Shown: positions 1 through 6,792 of the stretch, in pieces
How the letters are laid out: every line of letters starts with the position of its first letter
Position numbering within the stretch: the first letter of the stretch is position 1
Source of the DNA: an uncultured Collinsella sp.
GTDB lineage: Bacteria > Actinomycetota > Coriobacteriia > Coriobacteriales > Coriobacteriaceae
Direction: 5' to 3'
Assembly (NCBI GenBank): GCA_902478995.1
Contig: CABSNF010000025.1
Location: forward strand, 1-25,720
DNA length: 25,720 bases
Program-made: the position numbers and the translations under genes
The notes under the pieces: generated by a model
Seen by the model: the letters and a program-made list of their open reading frames with translations, nothing else
Told to the model about the DNA's origin: nothing
The model's database searches: none

Positions 1-34
1 GTCTCGTGGGCTCGGAGATGTGTATAAGAGACAG
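1..34 (+). other. Nextera read-2 transposase adapter (not genomic)
   Basis: The first 34 bases match the Illumina Nextera read-2 adapter: the stretch beginning GTCTCGTGGGCTCGG followed by the 19-bp Tn5 mosaic end that finishes GTGTATAAGAGACAG. Genomic sequence starts at 35. Translating across this junction gives an artificial peptide beginning MYKRQ, so no start codon inside it should be trusted. Confidence 0.98.
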
Positions 35-213
35 CCGCCGCACCCGCGGCCGGCACGTGGACCTGCAGCTGCGGCGCCACCAACACCGGCAAGTTCTGCT
101 CCGAGTGCGGTAGTCCCGCACCCGCCCCGGCACCGGCCAAGTGGTTCTGCCCCAACTGCGGTAGTGAAAACGGCGGCAAGTTCTGCAGCAACTGCGGAAC
201 GCCCCGGCCCTAG
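35..213 (+). CDS. C-terminal fragment of a double zinc-ribbon protein (possibly an SPFH-domain protein)
   Basis: The reading frame is open from the adapter junction to the TAG at 211-213 and has no start codon, because the 5' part of the gene is missing. The visible 58 or so residues hold two zinc-ribbon modules: CSCGATNTGKFCSECG, then a Pro/Ala linker, then CPNCGSENGGKFCSNCG, ending TPRP. The second module is a clean CxxC...CxxC ribbon. The first has CxC in place of its leading CxxC. Tails of this kind (W-x-C-x-CG...GKFCxxCG) are common at the C-terminus of bacterial SPFH-domain 'virion core-like' proteins, so that identity is likely but cannot be proven from the tail alone. A hairpin terminator follows at 233. 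Confidence 0.75.
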
Positions 214-232
214 CCCCTCTATCTGGTAATTG

Positions 233-260
233 GCGGGGGATCCGCCACCCCCGCATTTGC
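233..260 (+). terminator. Rho-independent terminator after the zinc-ribbon gene
   Basis: A 7-bp perfect stem, GCGGGGG (233-239) with CCCCCGC (248-254), has an 8-nt loop and is followed by a short T-rich stretch (ATTTGCTTCT). It lies 19 bases after the stop codon and separates the zinc-ribbon gene from the lipoprotein gene. Confidence 0.6.
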
Positions 261-293
261 TTCTATGGGTTTCGTTCGATGAAGGAGGACACC

Positions 294-1136
294 ATGAAGA
301 CAACGTTCAAAAAGTCCGTACTCGCATTTCTGACATGCGTCCTGGCGCTCGCCTTTGCCCTGACGGGCTGCAGCGGCGGCGGCAAGGACCCCAAGGCCAA
401 CTTCGTCGGCAGCTGGCAGTACTCGGGTGGAACCTTGGATGGCGAAGAGCTCACCGATGAGTACATGGATATGCTCAAGGAGTGGGGCCTCAACTGCGTC
501 CTGATCCTCGACGAGGACGGCACAGGCGTCCTCGATATGTTCCTTGAGGTCGCCGACCTGAAATGGGAAGCCAAGGACGCCACCACCGTAACGATCACCG
601 CCGAAGATGAGTCGCACGACCTGAAGCTCAAGGACGACAAGCTCGTCCTTGAGGTGGAAGGCGACAAGCTTATCTTCACCAAGTCCGACAAGGATCTGTC
701 CGGCACGGTGAAGAAGGATCGCGAGGCGGCCGAGAAGGAAGAAGAGATCGATGAGGCCGTCGAAGACGACGACGTCCAGAGTGTCGAAATCTCCCCCGCC
801 GTCACCGTCGCCGATGACGATCTGTGCGCCATCACCATCACCGAGAAATTCAAGGACGACTGGGGCGACATCGGCTTTGTCGTCAACATCACCAACAAGA
901 GCGACAAGGACCTGACCTTCTACGCTCCTTCCGGCAAGACCAACGTCAACGGCACTATGAAGGAAGCCTGGTTCTCGGCTCACCTGATGCCCGGCACCAA
1001 CGCCACCGAAGAGTTCACCTTCTCGAACGGCACACTCGATAGCCTTGACGACCTCGTCAACACGACCATCGGCATCGATGCCTACCTGACCGATTCCTAC
1101 GAGGACGTCGCCTCCTACAGCGCAACCATCGCGTAA
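294..1136 (+). CDS. Secreted lipoprotein, lipocalin-like region plus C-terminal beta domain
   Basis: This 280-residue protein has a type II signal peptide: KK at 6-7, a hydrophobic stretch 8-23, and the lipobox LTGC with the lipidated Cys at 26. It should be anchored on the outer face of the membrane. An in-frame ATG at 279 exists, but the GGAGG at 283-287 lies between the two ATGs and is correctly spaced only for the ATG at 294, so I chose that start. Residues 33-145 begin with an NFVGSW motif and alternate short strands, as in lipocalin-like 'how much variance from baseline' lipoprotein domains. An acidic linker (about 148-168) leads to a second all-beta domain (about 170-280) resembling DUF4352/DUF5067-type immunoglobulin-like folds. 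Function is unknown. Confidence 0.85.
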   Translation: MKTTFKKSVLAFLTCVLALAFALTGCSGGGKDPKANFVGSWQYSGGTLDGEELTDEYMDMLKEWGLNCVLILDEDGTGVLDMFLEVADLKWEAKDATTVTITAEDESHDLKLKDDKLVLEVEGDKLIFTKSDKDLSGTVKKDREAAEKEEEIDEAVEDDDVQSVEISPAVTVADDDLCAITITEKFKDDWGDIGFVVNITNKSDKDLTFYAPSGKTNVNGTMKEAWFSAHLMPGTNATEEFTFSNGTLDSLDDLVNTTIGIDAYLTDSYEDVASYSATIA

Positions 1137-1189
1137 CGGCAGACACCGATAGCCGCGGATTGGCGGACACATCCGCGCACATGCCAGAC

Positions 1190-1218
1190 GGGGCCGCAGG
1201 AGTTGATCCTGCGGCCCC
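1190..1218. terminator. Terminator between convergent genes
   Basis: An 11-bp perfect inverted repeat (GGGGCCGCAGG at 1190-1200, CCTGCGGCCCC at 1208-1218) with a 7-nt loop sits in the 110-bp gap between the lipoprotein gene (+) and the response-regulator gene (-). There is no strong T tract on either side, only CTTTAT on the + side, so it is probably a shared, partly bidirectional terminator. Confidence 0.7.
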
Positions 1219-1246
1219 GCCGCTTTATGCCGATGCGTAACGAGCG

Positions 1247-1867
1247 CTAGCGCTCCATGTTGGGAACGATGCTGCCCTCCGTTACTGCGCGCACGGCCAA
1301 GCGCATGATGTTGTCGTAGCCGGTCTTATTGAGAATCTCCGAGATGCGGCGTTTGATGGTGCCCTCGCTCATAAACAGCTCGGCCGCGATCTCGCGGCGG
1401 CTTTTACCCTCGCAGGCAAGGCGCAAGATCGACAGCTCGACATCGTCGAGGGCCGCCGTGCCCGAGAAGATGCTCTCGGGCGGCTTGGGAAACGTGCAGT
1501 AACCCGCCAACGTGGAGCGCATCACGGCGAAAAGCTCGTCGATACCGACGTTCTTGTACACAAAGCTGTCGACGCCCGCCTCGCGCGCCTGGTCCACAAA
1601 GGTGATTTCGGGCATACCCGTCATGATAATGACGCGGCACTCGGGCAGTTGTTCTTTGATGCGCGCCGCCGCCACGATGCCGTTGGAATCATGCTCGGTG
1701 CATACGTCCATCAGTATCATGTCCGGGCGCTCCTTAAGCACAACGTCCAAGGCATCCGAGGCGTCGGCGATCGCGGCAACAACCGTCATGTCGGGCTGGT
1801 CACCGACGGAGCGCGCGAGGCTCTCGCGCAAGATAGCCTGGTCTTCGACGATTAACACGCGAATCAT
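1247..1867 (-). CDS. NarL/LuxR-family response regulator
   Basis: The protein has 206 residues, normal for a NarL-type regulator. The receiver domain (1-120) shows acidic residues E8-D9, phosphoacceptor D54 (LMDV), T83 and K105. The C-terminal LuxR-type helix-turn-helix (about 140-200) carries ELSILRLACEGKSRREIAAE and the recognition helix MSEGTIKRRI. The start ATG overlaps the stop of the histidine-kinase gene in an ATGA (1864-1867), and AAGGAGAA just upstream is the ribosome binding site. It is therefore translationally coupled to its kinase and is very probably that kinase's partner. The target promoters are unknown. It is the last gene of the three-gene operon. Confidence 0.95.
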   Translation of the reverse strand: MIRVLIVEDQAILRESLARSVGDQPDMTVVAAIADASDALDVVLKERPDMILMDVCTEHDSNGIVAAARIKEQLPECRVIIMTGMPEITFVDQAREAGVDSFVYKNVGIDELFAVMRSTLAGYCTFPKPPESIFSGTAALDDVELSILRLACEGKSRREIAAELFMSEGTIKRRISEILNKTGYDNIMRLAVRAVTEGSIVPNMER

Positions 1868-3363
1868 GAACTTCTCCTTTGGACCGTGGCGCTGGAGGCG
1901 AGCGGGATGGACACCGTAAGCGTGAAGGGCGGGGCGGTGTGGACTTCCAGGCTGCCGCCCAGATTCTGTGCGACATGCCTCATACCTGGGATACCCGTTC
2001 CCTCGCGATACGATACGGGTGCAGGCGCGCCGTCGTTAGAAACGACCATCCGCGCGACAGCGCCGTCTTCTGTCCCCTCCTGCCACAGGCGCACATGGAC
2101 CTGATGGGCCTGTGCATGCTTGGTGGCATTGGTCGAGGCTTCGCGGATAATCTGCAAAAATGCTGCGGCGACACGCGCGTCGTTTGGCAGCTCGCCCTCC
2201 ACATCGATCTGCACGCTCACTAGGCCAAAGGCATGGACGATATCGCCCAATTGCTCTGCCGGTTCGGTGTCGCCCCCGCTGCGCAGATCGGCAGCGATTG
2301 AGCGCAGCAGCGGGTCGATCTGCTCGAGTGACTCGTCATCCAGGCGCCCTTCCTCCAGATAACGATGGAGAATGGACAGACGCTGCCCGATCACGTCGTG
2401 CACGCGAGCACGCATACGCAGATAGGCCGCATTGTCAGCAACTTTTTTGACTTCTTCGATCTGGGCTTGGAGCTCTTGGCCCGCAAGCTCAAGCAGGTGG
2501 TTGGCTTGCGCTAGGCGATCATGGGCATGCGCATACTCTGTTACATCCAGACCGATAATGCGCTCGAAGAGGCGGCCCGAAACCATAACGTCATCGTGCA
2601 CAAACAAGCGAATCTCGGCGGGAGAAACCTCGACCACAACGTGCGCCTCACCAAAGCGGTCCAGATTAATCCGCACACGGTTCCTGCTGCTTTCGGGCAT
2701 TTGCATGCTGAGTTTGCGCAGGTCGTTCCATGTACCGCTCATATCGCCTAGGTCGGTAGGCATATGAAGCTCCACCAGGTTTTTGCGCATGCAGCGGTTC
2801 ATGAGCAGCGGACGGCCCCTCGGGTCCAGATACAGGATGCCCACGGGAATCACGTTGATGGTCTCGATCGTCGAGAACATGGTGATATCCTCCTGGCGGT
2901 TGCGGACATCCATCAAGAGCGCCGCGATGGAACGGAACAGGAAGAACGCTCCCTCTGCGATAAGGACAACGGTCCACGCCGAGCCCATGGCAAAAACCAC
3001 CGGCGGTGTAACGGTGACAACAAGCAGCAGCTCGACCAGCATGACGGGGCGACGATAGCGCACCATAAGCACCACGCCGTAGGCAAAGATCACGGCATTG
3101 AGCCACAACGCTCCGCCCATTGCCCTGGCGCAAACGTCAAGCGGCGCCACCAGATATGAGCCAGACGACGCGAACAAGATGAGCGCCGAAATAACTAGGT
3201 GAAGCACAAGGCTCGCCTCGTAGGCACAAATCACCTTACGGTTATAGGACGAGCGGCGCGATGCGATGAGCGGGACGTGGATCGTCTGCAGACACGCAGC
3301 CAGGGCAAAGACAACATCGAGCGCAACGATTTGGGGAAGAATGAGCGAAATCTGCATCGTCAC
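1864..3363 (-). CDS. Membrane sensor histidine kinase (HisKA_3/NarX-like)
   Basis: The protein has 499 residues. Residues 8-150 contain about five hydrophobic segments. A PAS-like region follows (about 160-275), then a coiled coil (about 280-312). The dimerisation helix has the phosphoacceptor H322 in RARVHDVIGQRLS. The ATPase domain has an N box around IIREASTNATKHA (405-417) and glycine boxes NDGAP (443-447) and GTGIPGM (455-461). I chose the GTG at 3363, which overlaps the previous stop as GTGA and has GAGGG seven bases upstream; an ATG at 3357 is the alternative. It should phosphorylate the overlapping downstream response regulator. The signal it senses cannot be read from the sequence. 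Confidence 0.92.
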   Translation of the reverse strand: MTMQISLILPQIVALDVVFALAACLQTIHVPLIASRRSSYNRKVICAYEASLVLHLVISALILFASSGSYLVAPLDVCARAMGGALWLNAVIFAYGVVLMVRYRRPVMLVELLLVVTVTPPVVFAMGSAWTVVLIAEGAFFLFRSIAALLMDVRNRQEDITMFSTIETINVIPVGILYLDPRGRPLLMNRCMRKNLVELHMPTDLGDMSGTWNDLRKLSMQMPESSRNRVRINLDRFGEAHVVVEVSPAEIRLFVHDDVMVSGRLFERIIGLDVTEYAHAHDRLAQANHLLELAGQELQAQIEEVKKVADNAAYLRMRARVHDVIGQRLSILHRYLEEGRLDDESLEQIDPLLRSIAADLRSGGDTEPAEQLGDIVHAFGLVSVQIDVEGELPNDARVAAAFLQIIREASTNATKHAQAHQVHVRLWQEGTEDGAVARMVVSNDGAPAPVSYREGTGIPGMRHVAQNLGGSLEVHTAPPFTLTVSIPLASSATVQRRSS

Positions 3364-5159
3364 TCACCCGCCCTCGGCATCAAGACGATCATGCGCAGCT
3401 GGCCGGGCTCGCCCTCAAGGCGGTATGCCACGTTGCGCCCTTGCAGAGCGCTATCGAGCTCTTGCGCAGCGGGCGTCTGCGAAAGATCTGCATCATCGTT
3501 GGAAAAAAGCGTGGCGCGTAACTCGACACTGCATCGGTCATGGTCGCCCAAGTGATACATAAGCGCCGGATGGTCGGTGGTGTAGGCAAAAAACGCAAAG
3601 TCATACACGCAGTCGTACAGGGCGCTTACCGTACTGGCGCGCAACGGGCGCCGTATGGCGATAATCGAGGCGCAATCGATATCGATGGTGCGCAGGTCGC
3701 TTGCGAGCTCGTTGGCAATGAGCTGAATGCGGTCGCGATCAAAACCGCTCTCCCCGTGCTGTGCCAACGTGAGCGACCCCTTGCGCTTGCAATAGGCGAC
3801 GAGCATCTTGACGCGCTGCAGCATGCGGTAACGCTCGTGCGAAGACGATTCATCGGTCAACGGCGGCAGCGAGCTCAGCAGGTCGTACATCCCTTCGAGC
3901 GCGCGGGCAAGCGCCTGGTCCACGTCTTGGACCAGCAAGGTCTCGGCCTCTTGGTCTGCCAGGTGCGTCTTAAGGTCGTAGTCGGCGGCGAGCAGCTCAT
4001 TTTGACGCTGCAGCTCCATACGACGATGTGCCAGTTCACGGTTAAGCTCGTTGAGATCCGACACGTCTTGGGCAAGCAGGGCCGATCCGCCCAGCAGTGG
4101 AAAGGCACGGTACATCGCATCGGGATCGGACGCCACGGCAAAGGCATGGGCGCGGCTGTGCGCCTGGGTCCGCAACTCCTCGCGCACGCCTACCGGCATT
4201 GGCTTTGACACTGGCGTGGCATAGACTTCCTGCAGGTCGCGCGTTAGAACTTTGAGGTCAAGCGGCAAGGTGTCGAAAATGCCGGCGATGTCGTGATATG
4301 ACGGAACGACACCGCAATCGAGACAGATTTCCATCGCCACCACGCACAAGACGCAATAGACGAGCGAGAAGTTGAGCCTCCATGCCCAGGGCACGCGCAA
4401 CGCATATGAAATGGCAAAGAACGCGCCGCCCAGCAGCACGAGCGCCGCCGTGCCCGAGAAACGTTGGATGCGAAAGGACGAGGACCGGCCCACCAGGATA
4501 AAAAAGGCCACAAAGTTAAAGGCCGTCCACACGAGGACGGCGAAATAACCCCAGCCGTACGTGTAATCGTTGCTCCAGGTGTCGCTTGTGCGGTCAAAGT
4601 GGAAGACCTGCTGGTGAAAATCATTGGTGAGCACAAATCCGATAAGCAGGATAGCCATAATCCACAGCGCAGCGCAGCAGCGGCGACCCAGGCGGTGTTG
4701 CTCCAGGCCCGCAAGGCGCAGACCACACAACTGGTAGAGCAGCGGAATGAGCGTCATGGGCACGTAGTACAGGTACCACAGCACGGTGGCATAGAACGGC
4801 GTGAACGACTTGTACTTGAGAATGACTTCGATCATCCACAGGGCGCAGATGGTGGCGATGGCAACAAGGCGGCGGCGCAACACATAGTCCAAACAGCGCA
4901 GATAGACCGATACGCCCCAGATCGAAAATGCAATTGCGGCGACAAGCAGCGGGAGAGAGCTCGAATGGACGAGCGCATCCACGACCTCTTCGGACACCTC
5001 GCTATAGGCGGGCGCGGCGTTAGAAAGTTTGGGGTCGAAGGCGAACAGTGCCGGCAAGACTGCCAAAAGCATGAGGAACAGCGCAGTGATGACACCGGCG
5101 ATAGCAAAGACGCGGTGGCGGTACATCCGATGTGTTATGCCAACAAGGAATCGCGGCAT
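3360..5159 (-). CDS. 7TM histidine-kinase-type sensor without a recognisable kinase core
   Basis: From the ATG at 5159 this is about 599 residues; the frame stays open to 5444, but that would overlap the DUF4867 gene. Another candidate ATG is at 5243, almost leaderless behind a TACACT box. The N-terminal half has about eight hydrophobic segments (roughly 17-41, 68-88, 97-114, 123-145, 162-178, 202-223, 235-252, 263-281). It also carries the LYYVPMTLIPLLY and TNDFHQQVFHF signatures that I associate with the kinase N-terminal 7TM domain. A coiled coil follows at about 365-410. The remaining ~190 residues show no HD phosphoacceptor box and no N or G boxes of an ATPase. Stop and start overlap the true kinase gene by four bases, so this is probably an accessory sensor or pseudokinase partner in the same complex. 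Confidence 0.8.
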   Translation of the reverse strand: MPRFLVGITHRMYRHRVFAIAGVITALFLMLLAVLPALFAFDPKLSNAAPAYSEVSEEVVDALVHSSSLPLLVAAIAFSIWGVSVYLRCLDYVLRRRLVAIATICALWMIEVILKYKSFTPFYATVLWYLYYVPMTLIPLLYQLCGLRLAGLEQHRLGRRCCAALWIMAILLIGFVLTNDFHQQVFHFDRTSDTWSNDYTYGWGYFAVLVWTAFNFVAFFILVGRSSSFRIQRFSGTAALVLLGGAFFAISYALRVPWAWRLNFSLVYCVLCVVAMEICLDCGVVPSYHDIAGIFDTLPLDLKVLTRDLQEVYATPVSKPMPVGVREELRTQAHSRAHAFAVASDPDAMYRAFPLLGGSALLAQDVSDLNELNRELAHRRMELQRQNELLAADYDLKTHLADQEAETLLVQDVDQALARALEGMYDLLSSLPPLTDESSSHERYRMLQRVKMLVAYCKRKGSLTLAQHGESGFDRDRIQLIANELASDLRTIDIDCASIIAIRRPLRASTVSALYDCVYDFAFFAYTTDHPALMYHLGDHDRCSVELRATLFSNDDADLSQTPAAQELDSALQGRNVAYRLEGEPGQLRMIVLMPRAGE

Positions 5160-5182
5160 GGCGAAGAGCCTGCCACCCCTGG

Positions 5183-5258
5183 GATCCGCCACGGGTGCGG
5201 ATCGGGCGGCCGCGTGGCCGATATGTCGCTCGCAGGTACCCATAGTGCTTTTAGTGTA
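5183..5258 (-). promoter_or_regulatory. Putative promoter and 5' hairpin of the sensor operon
   Basis: On the minus strand a -10-like TACACT lies at 5258-5253, but no good -35 is visible. Downstream of it a 7-bp inverted repeat (GATCCGC at 5183-5189, GCGGATC at 5197-5203) would form a hairpin just upstream of the preferred start at 5159. The assignment is tentative. Confidence 0.3.
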
Positions 5259-5356
5259 CCGACAGATGGGTCGAAAAAGCGGGCCGCATGTCCCAAAATC
5301 CGCAGACGGCAAGGCGCCCGGCAGCCTCCCCCGTCTGGCACTTCCCGATATCCGCC

Positions 5357-5407
5357 CGCCCCAAACCACCGCAAAGGAGACAGGCACCTTTGTGGTGGTT
5401 TGGGGCG
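5357..5407. repeat. REP-like 21-bp-arm palindrome downstream of the DUF4867 gene
   Basis: Arms 5357-5377 and 5387-5407 are inverted repeats of 21 bp with one mismatch (G5371 opposite T5393). They enclose the 9-nt loop AGACAGGCA. The element ends 5 bp short of the DUF4867 stop codon. There is no T tract, so it is not a textbook terminator, although the RNA hairpin could stabilise or end the transcript. The core (TGCCTGTCTCC on the minus strand) resembles the GTCTGTCCCC core of the element at 23244. Confidence 0.75.
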
Positions 5408-5412
5408 ATGCG

Positions 5413-6057
5413 CTAGTCCACGGTGATGTCGAGATTTTTGCCAATGAGGCCTACGTAGCCGCCCTCGGCAGCCTTGGGGCTGTCAGCATGGCAGAGAACC
5501 CACTTGTCGGCCTTCCAGTAGCAGTAGCTGTCACCGGCGGCAGGCATGTCGGATGCAGCCTCGGGGCGTGGGCCGTTGGTGCCCGCCGGCAGCGCCACCA
5601 TCACCTGGAAGCCGCCGTCGTCGACCATGCAGGGCGTGTAGTGGAGCGTGGTGTTGAAGACTTCGACGACCGTACCCGCCGGCACGCGAAACGCCTTGAC
5701 GCACGCGGTGTCGAGCTTGCCGTCCTCGATCTCCCAGCGATGCGCCACGAGCAGGATAAAGTCGCGCGCGCCCAGGTTGAATTCGCTGGCGCGGTGATAC
5801 TCCAGGCAGTTGAGTCGCGTATTGTGGCCATTGCACCAGCCGAGCTGGAAGGGACGGCCACCAAACATGAGAAAGCCAAGCTTGTCGGCATCCTTGACGT
5901 CCTCGAGCTCCGGCGCGCTTGCTACGTACTTGCTGCCCTCGGGGATGGGCGTGGCAGAGAGCGCCTCGAGCACAGACGACGTGAGCTCGAACGGAACGTT
6001 ATTCCAAACGTTGCCATAGGATTTGAACTCGGGATCGTTGACAGAGTAGATATGCAT
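5413..6057 (-). CDS. DUF4867 family protein (cupin-like, unknown function)
   Basis: The protein has 214 residues and begins MHIYSVNDPEFKSYG. A GTG at 6063 is in frame, but AGGAG sits five bases before the ATG at 6057 and would overlap the GTG, so 6057 is the start. Family-like segments are FGGRPFQLGWCNGHN, the stretch around EFNLGARDFILLVAHR, the pair VPAGTVVEVF and TTLHYTPC, and VALPAGTNGP. The pattern of a short beta-rich protein with GxxVEV and HYxPC motifs suggests a cupin-like fold of the kind found beside sugar-metabolism genes; that part is inference. It has no signal peptide or membrane segment. It has its own promoter with an operator-like palindrome and is bounded by hairpins, so it is probably transcribed alone. 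Confidence 0.8.
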   Translation of the reverse strand: MHIYSVNDPEFKSYGNVWNNVPFELTSSVLEALSATPIPEGSKYVASAPELEDVKDADKLGFLMFGGRPFQLGWCNGHNTRLNCLEYHRASEFNLGARDFILLVAHRWEIEDGKLDTACVKAFRVPAGTVVEVFNTTLHYTPCMVDDGGFQVMVALPAGTNGPRPEAASDMPAAGDSYCYWKADKWVLCHADSPKAAEGGYVGLIGKNLDITVD

Positions 6058-6066
6058 GTTCACTCC

Positions 6067-6092
6067 TGTTCGTAAATGTGACTATACGAACA
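6067..6092 (-). promoter_or_regulatory. Operator-like palindrome over the -10 of the DUF4867 gene
   Basis: The arms TGTTCGTA (6067-6074) and TACGAACA (6085-6092) form a perfect 8-bp inverted repeat with a 10-bp spacer. A -10-like TATAGT on the minus strand runs from inside one arm into the spacer. A second small palindrome TTCTAGAA lies at 6093-6100. The arrangement fits a repressor site that covers the promoter. The regulator is not identifiable. Confidence 0.6.
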
Positions 6093-6141
6093 TTCTAGAA
6101 CAAACACGAGCGATTTTGAACGCTCGCCCCGACCAATCAAC

Positions 6142-6173
6142 AAAAAGGCGCCCCCGCATAAGCGAAGGCGCCT
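6142..6173 (-). terminator. Rho-independent terminator of luxS
   Basis: On the minus strand an AGGCGCC/GGCGCCT-type stem (6167-6173 with 6146-6152) has an inner CGC/GCG pairing and is followed by TTTTTG. It lies 28 bases after the luxS stop. Confidence 0.85.
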
Positions 6174-6201
6174 AATGCGCTCGTTTTGGGCGATAAAGCC
6201 C

Positions 6202-6690
6202 TTACGCCTGCTGATAGTGCAGGTGCTTCTCGTCGATATCGGCCAGGTCGCGGTCGAGGTAGCGGCGCGCAAGCCAGTTGGCCATGGGGAGGTTCTGGTC
6301 CAGGTAGTTACCGCATTCCTCGGGAGCGGCACCGGGGACATCGCCCTCAAAGCCGGCGACAAACTCGAACAGCTCACGCACGAGCGGCAGGATCTCCTCG
6401 CTCGTCACCTCGCCAAACACAACCAGGTAAAAGCCCGTGCGGCAGCCCATGGGGCCAAAGTAGACAATGCGGCCCGACCACTCGGCATGATTGCGAAGGA
6501 ACGTCGCGCCCAGGTGCTCGATGGTGTGGCACTCGGCCGTGTTCATGACCGGCTCCTTGTTGGGCGTGGTCAGGCGCAGGTCAAAGGTGGTGACGGCGGC
6601 CCCGGTCGCCGGATCGCGGTCGATGCGGCTCACATACACGCCGGGCTCAAGCAACAGATGGTCAACGGAAAAGCTCGCAATGCGCTCCAT
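6202..6690 (-). CDS. luxS: S-ribosylhomocysteine lyase
   Basis: LuxS cleaves S-ribosylhomocysteine to homocysteine and DPD, the precursor of autoinducer-2, in the cytoplasmic activated-methyl cycle. The 162-residue length is typical. The metal site is complete: H55 and H59 in the HTIEH motif, and C126 in ECGNY. The catalytic residues E58 and C83 (GPMGCRTGFYL) are also present, so the enzyme should be active. The start ATG at 6690 has GAGAGGA upstream. The gene lies 102 bp downstream of the nucleoside-hydrolase gene on the same strand, with a long hairpin between them, and ends in a clear terminator. No pfs (methylthioadenosine/S-adenosylhomocysteine nucleosidase) gene is present in the window. 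Confidence 0.97.
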   Translation of the reverse strand: MERIASFSVDHLLLEPGVYVSRIDRDPATGAAVTTFDLRLTTPNKEPVMNTAECHTIEHLGATFLRNHAEWSGRIVYFGPMGCRTGFYLVVFGEVTSEEILPLVRELFEFVAGFEGDVPGAAPEECGNYLDQNLPMANWLARRYLDRDLADIDEKHLHYQQA

Positions 6691-6715
6691 GGCAGATCCT
6701 CTCGGTAGTCAATTT

Positions 6716-6781
6716 GGGACGGGCTCTTTTAGCTGGTTCGAATGGTCGCACCAATCATACCAGTCAAAAAAGCCCCGTCCC
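6716..6781. repeat. 66-nt nested hairpin between the nucleoside hydrolase gene and luxS
   Basis: The outer arms GGGACGGG (6716-6723) and CCCGTCCC (6774-6781) enclose AAAAG/CTTTT-type pairing, then CTGGT/ACCAG, then TGGT/ACCA around a GCG loop. Almost the whole gap therefore folds into one rod. No T run follows it on the luxS side, so it is more likely a processing, attenuation or mobile-repeat element than a simple terminator. Confidence 0.65.
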
Positions 6782-6792
6782 AAAAAGAAAAC

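Noticed and set aside
20..229. Plus-strand frame starting MYKRQ
   Set aside because: The start codon lies inside the adapter. The real protein is the zinc-ribbon frame ending at 213.
219..1172. 317-codon minus-strand frame opposite the lipoprotein gene
   Set aside because: It is the antisense shadow of the lipoprotein, which has a proper Shine-Dalgarno sequence and lipobox. The antisense frame shows no domain and no binding site.
5160..5444. 95-residue N-terminal extension of the 7TM sensor
   Set aside because: It would read through the REP-like palindrome and overlap the DUF4867 gene. Its composition is unlike a protein, although the ATG at 5243 cannot be excluded.
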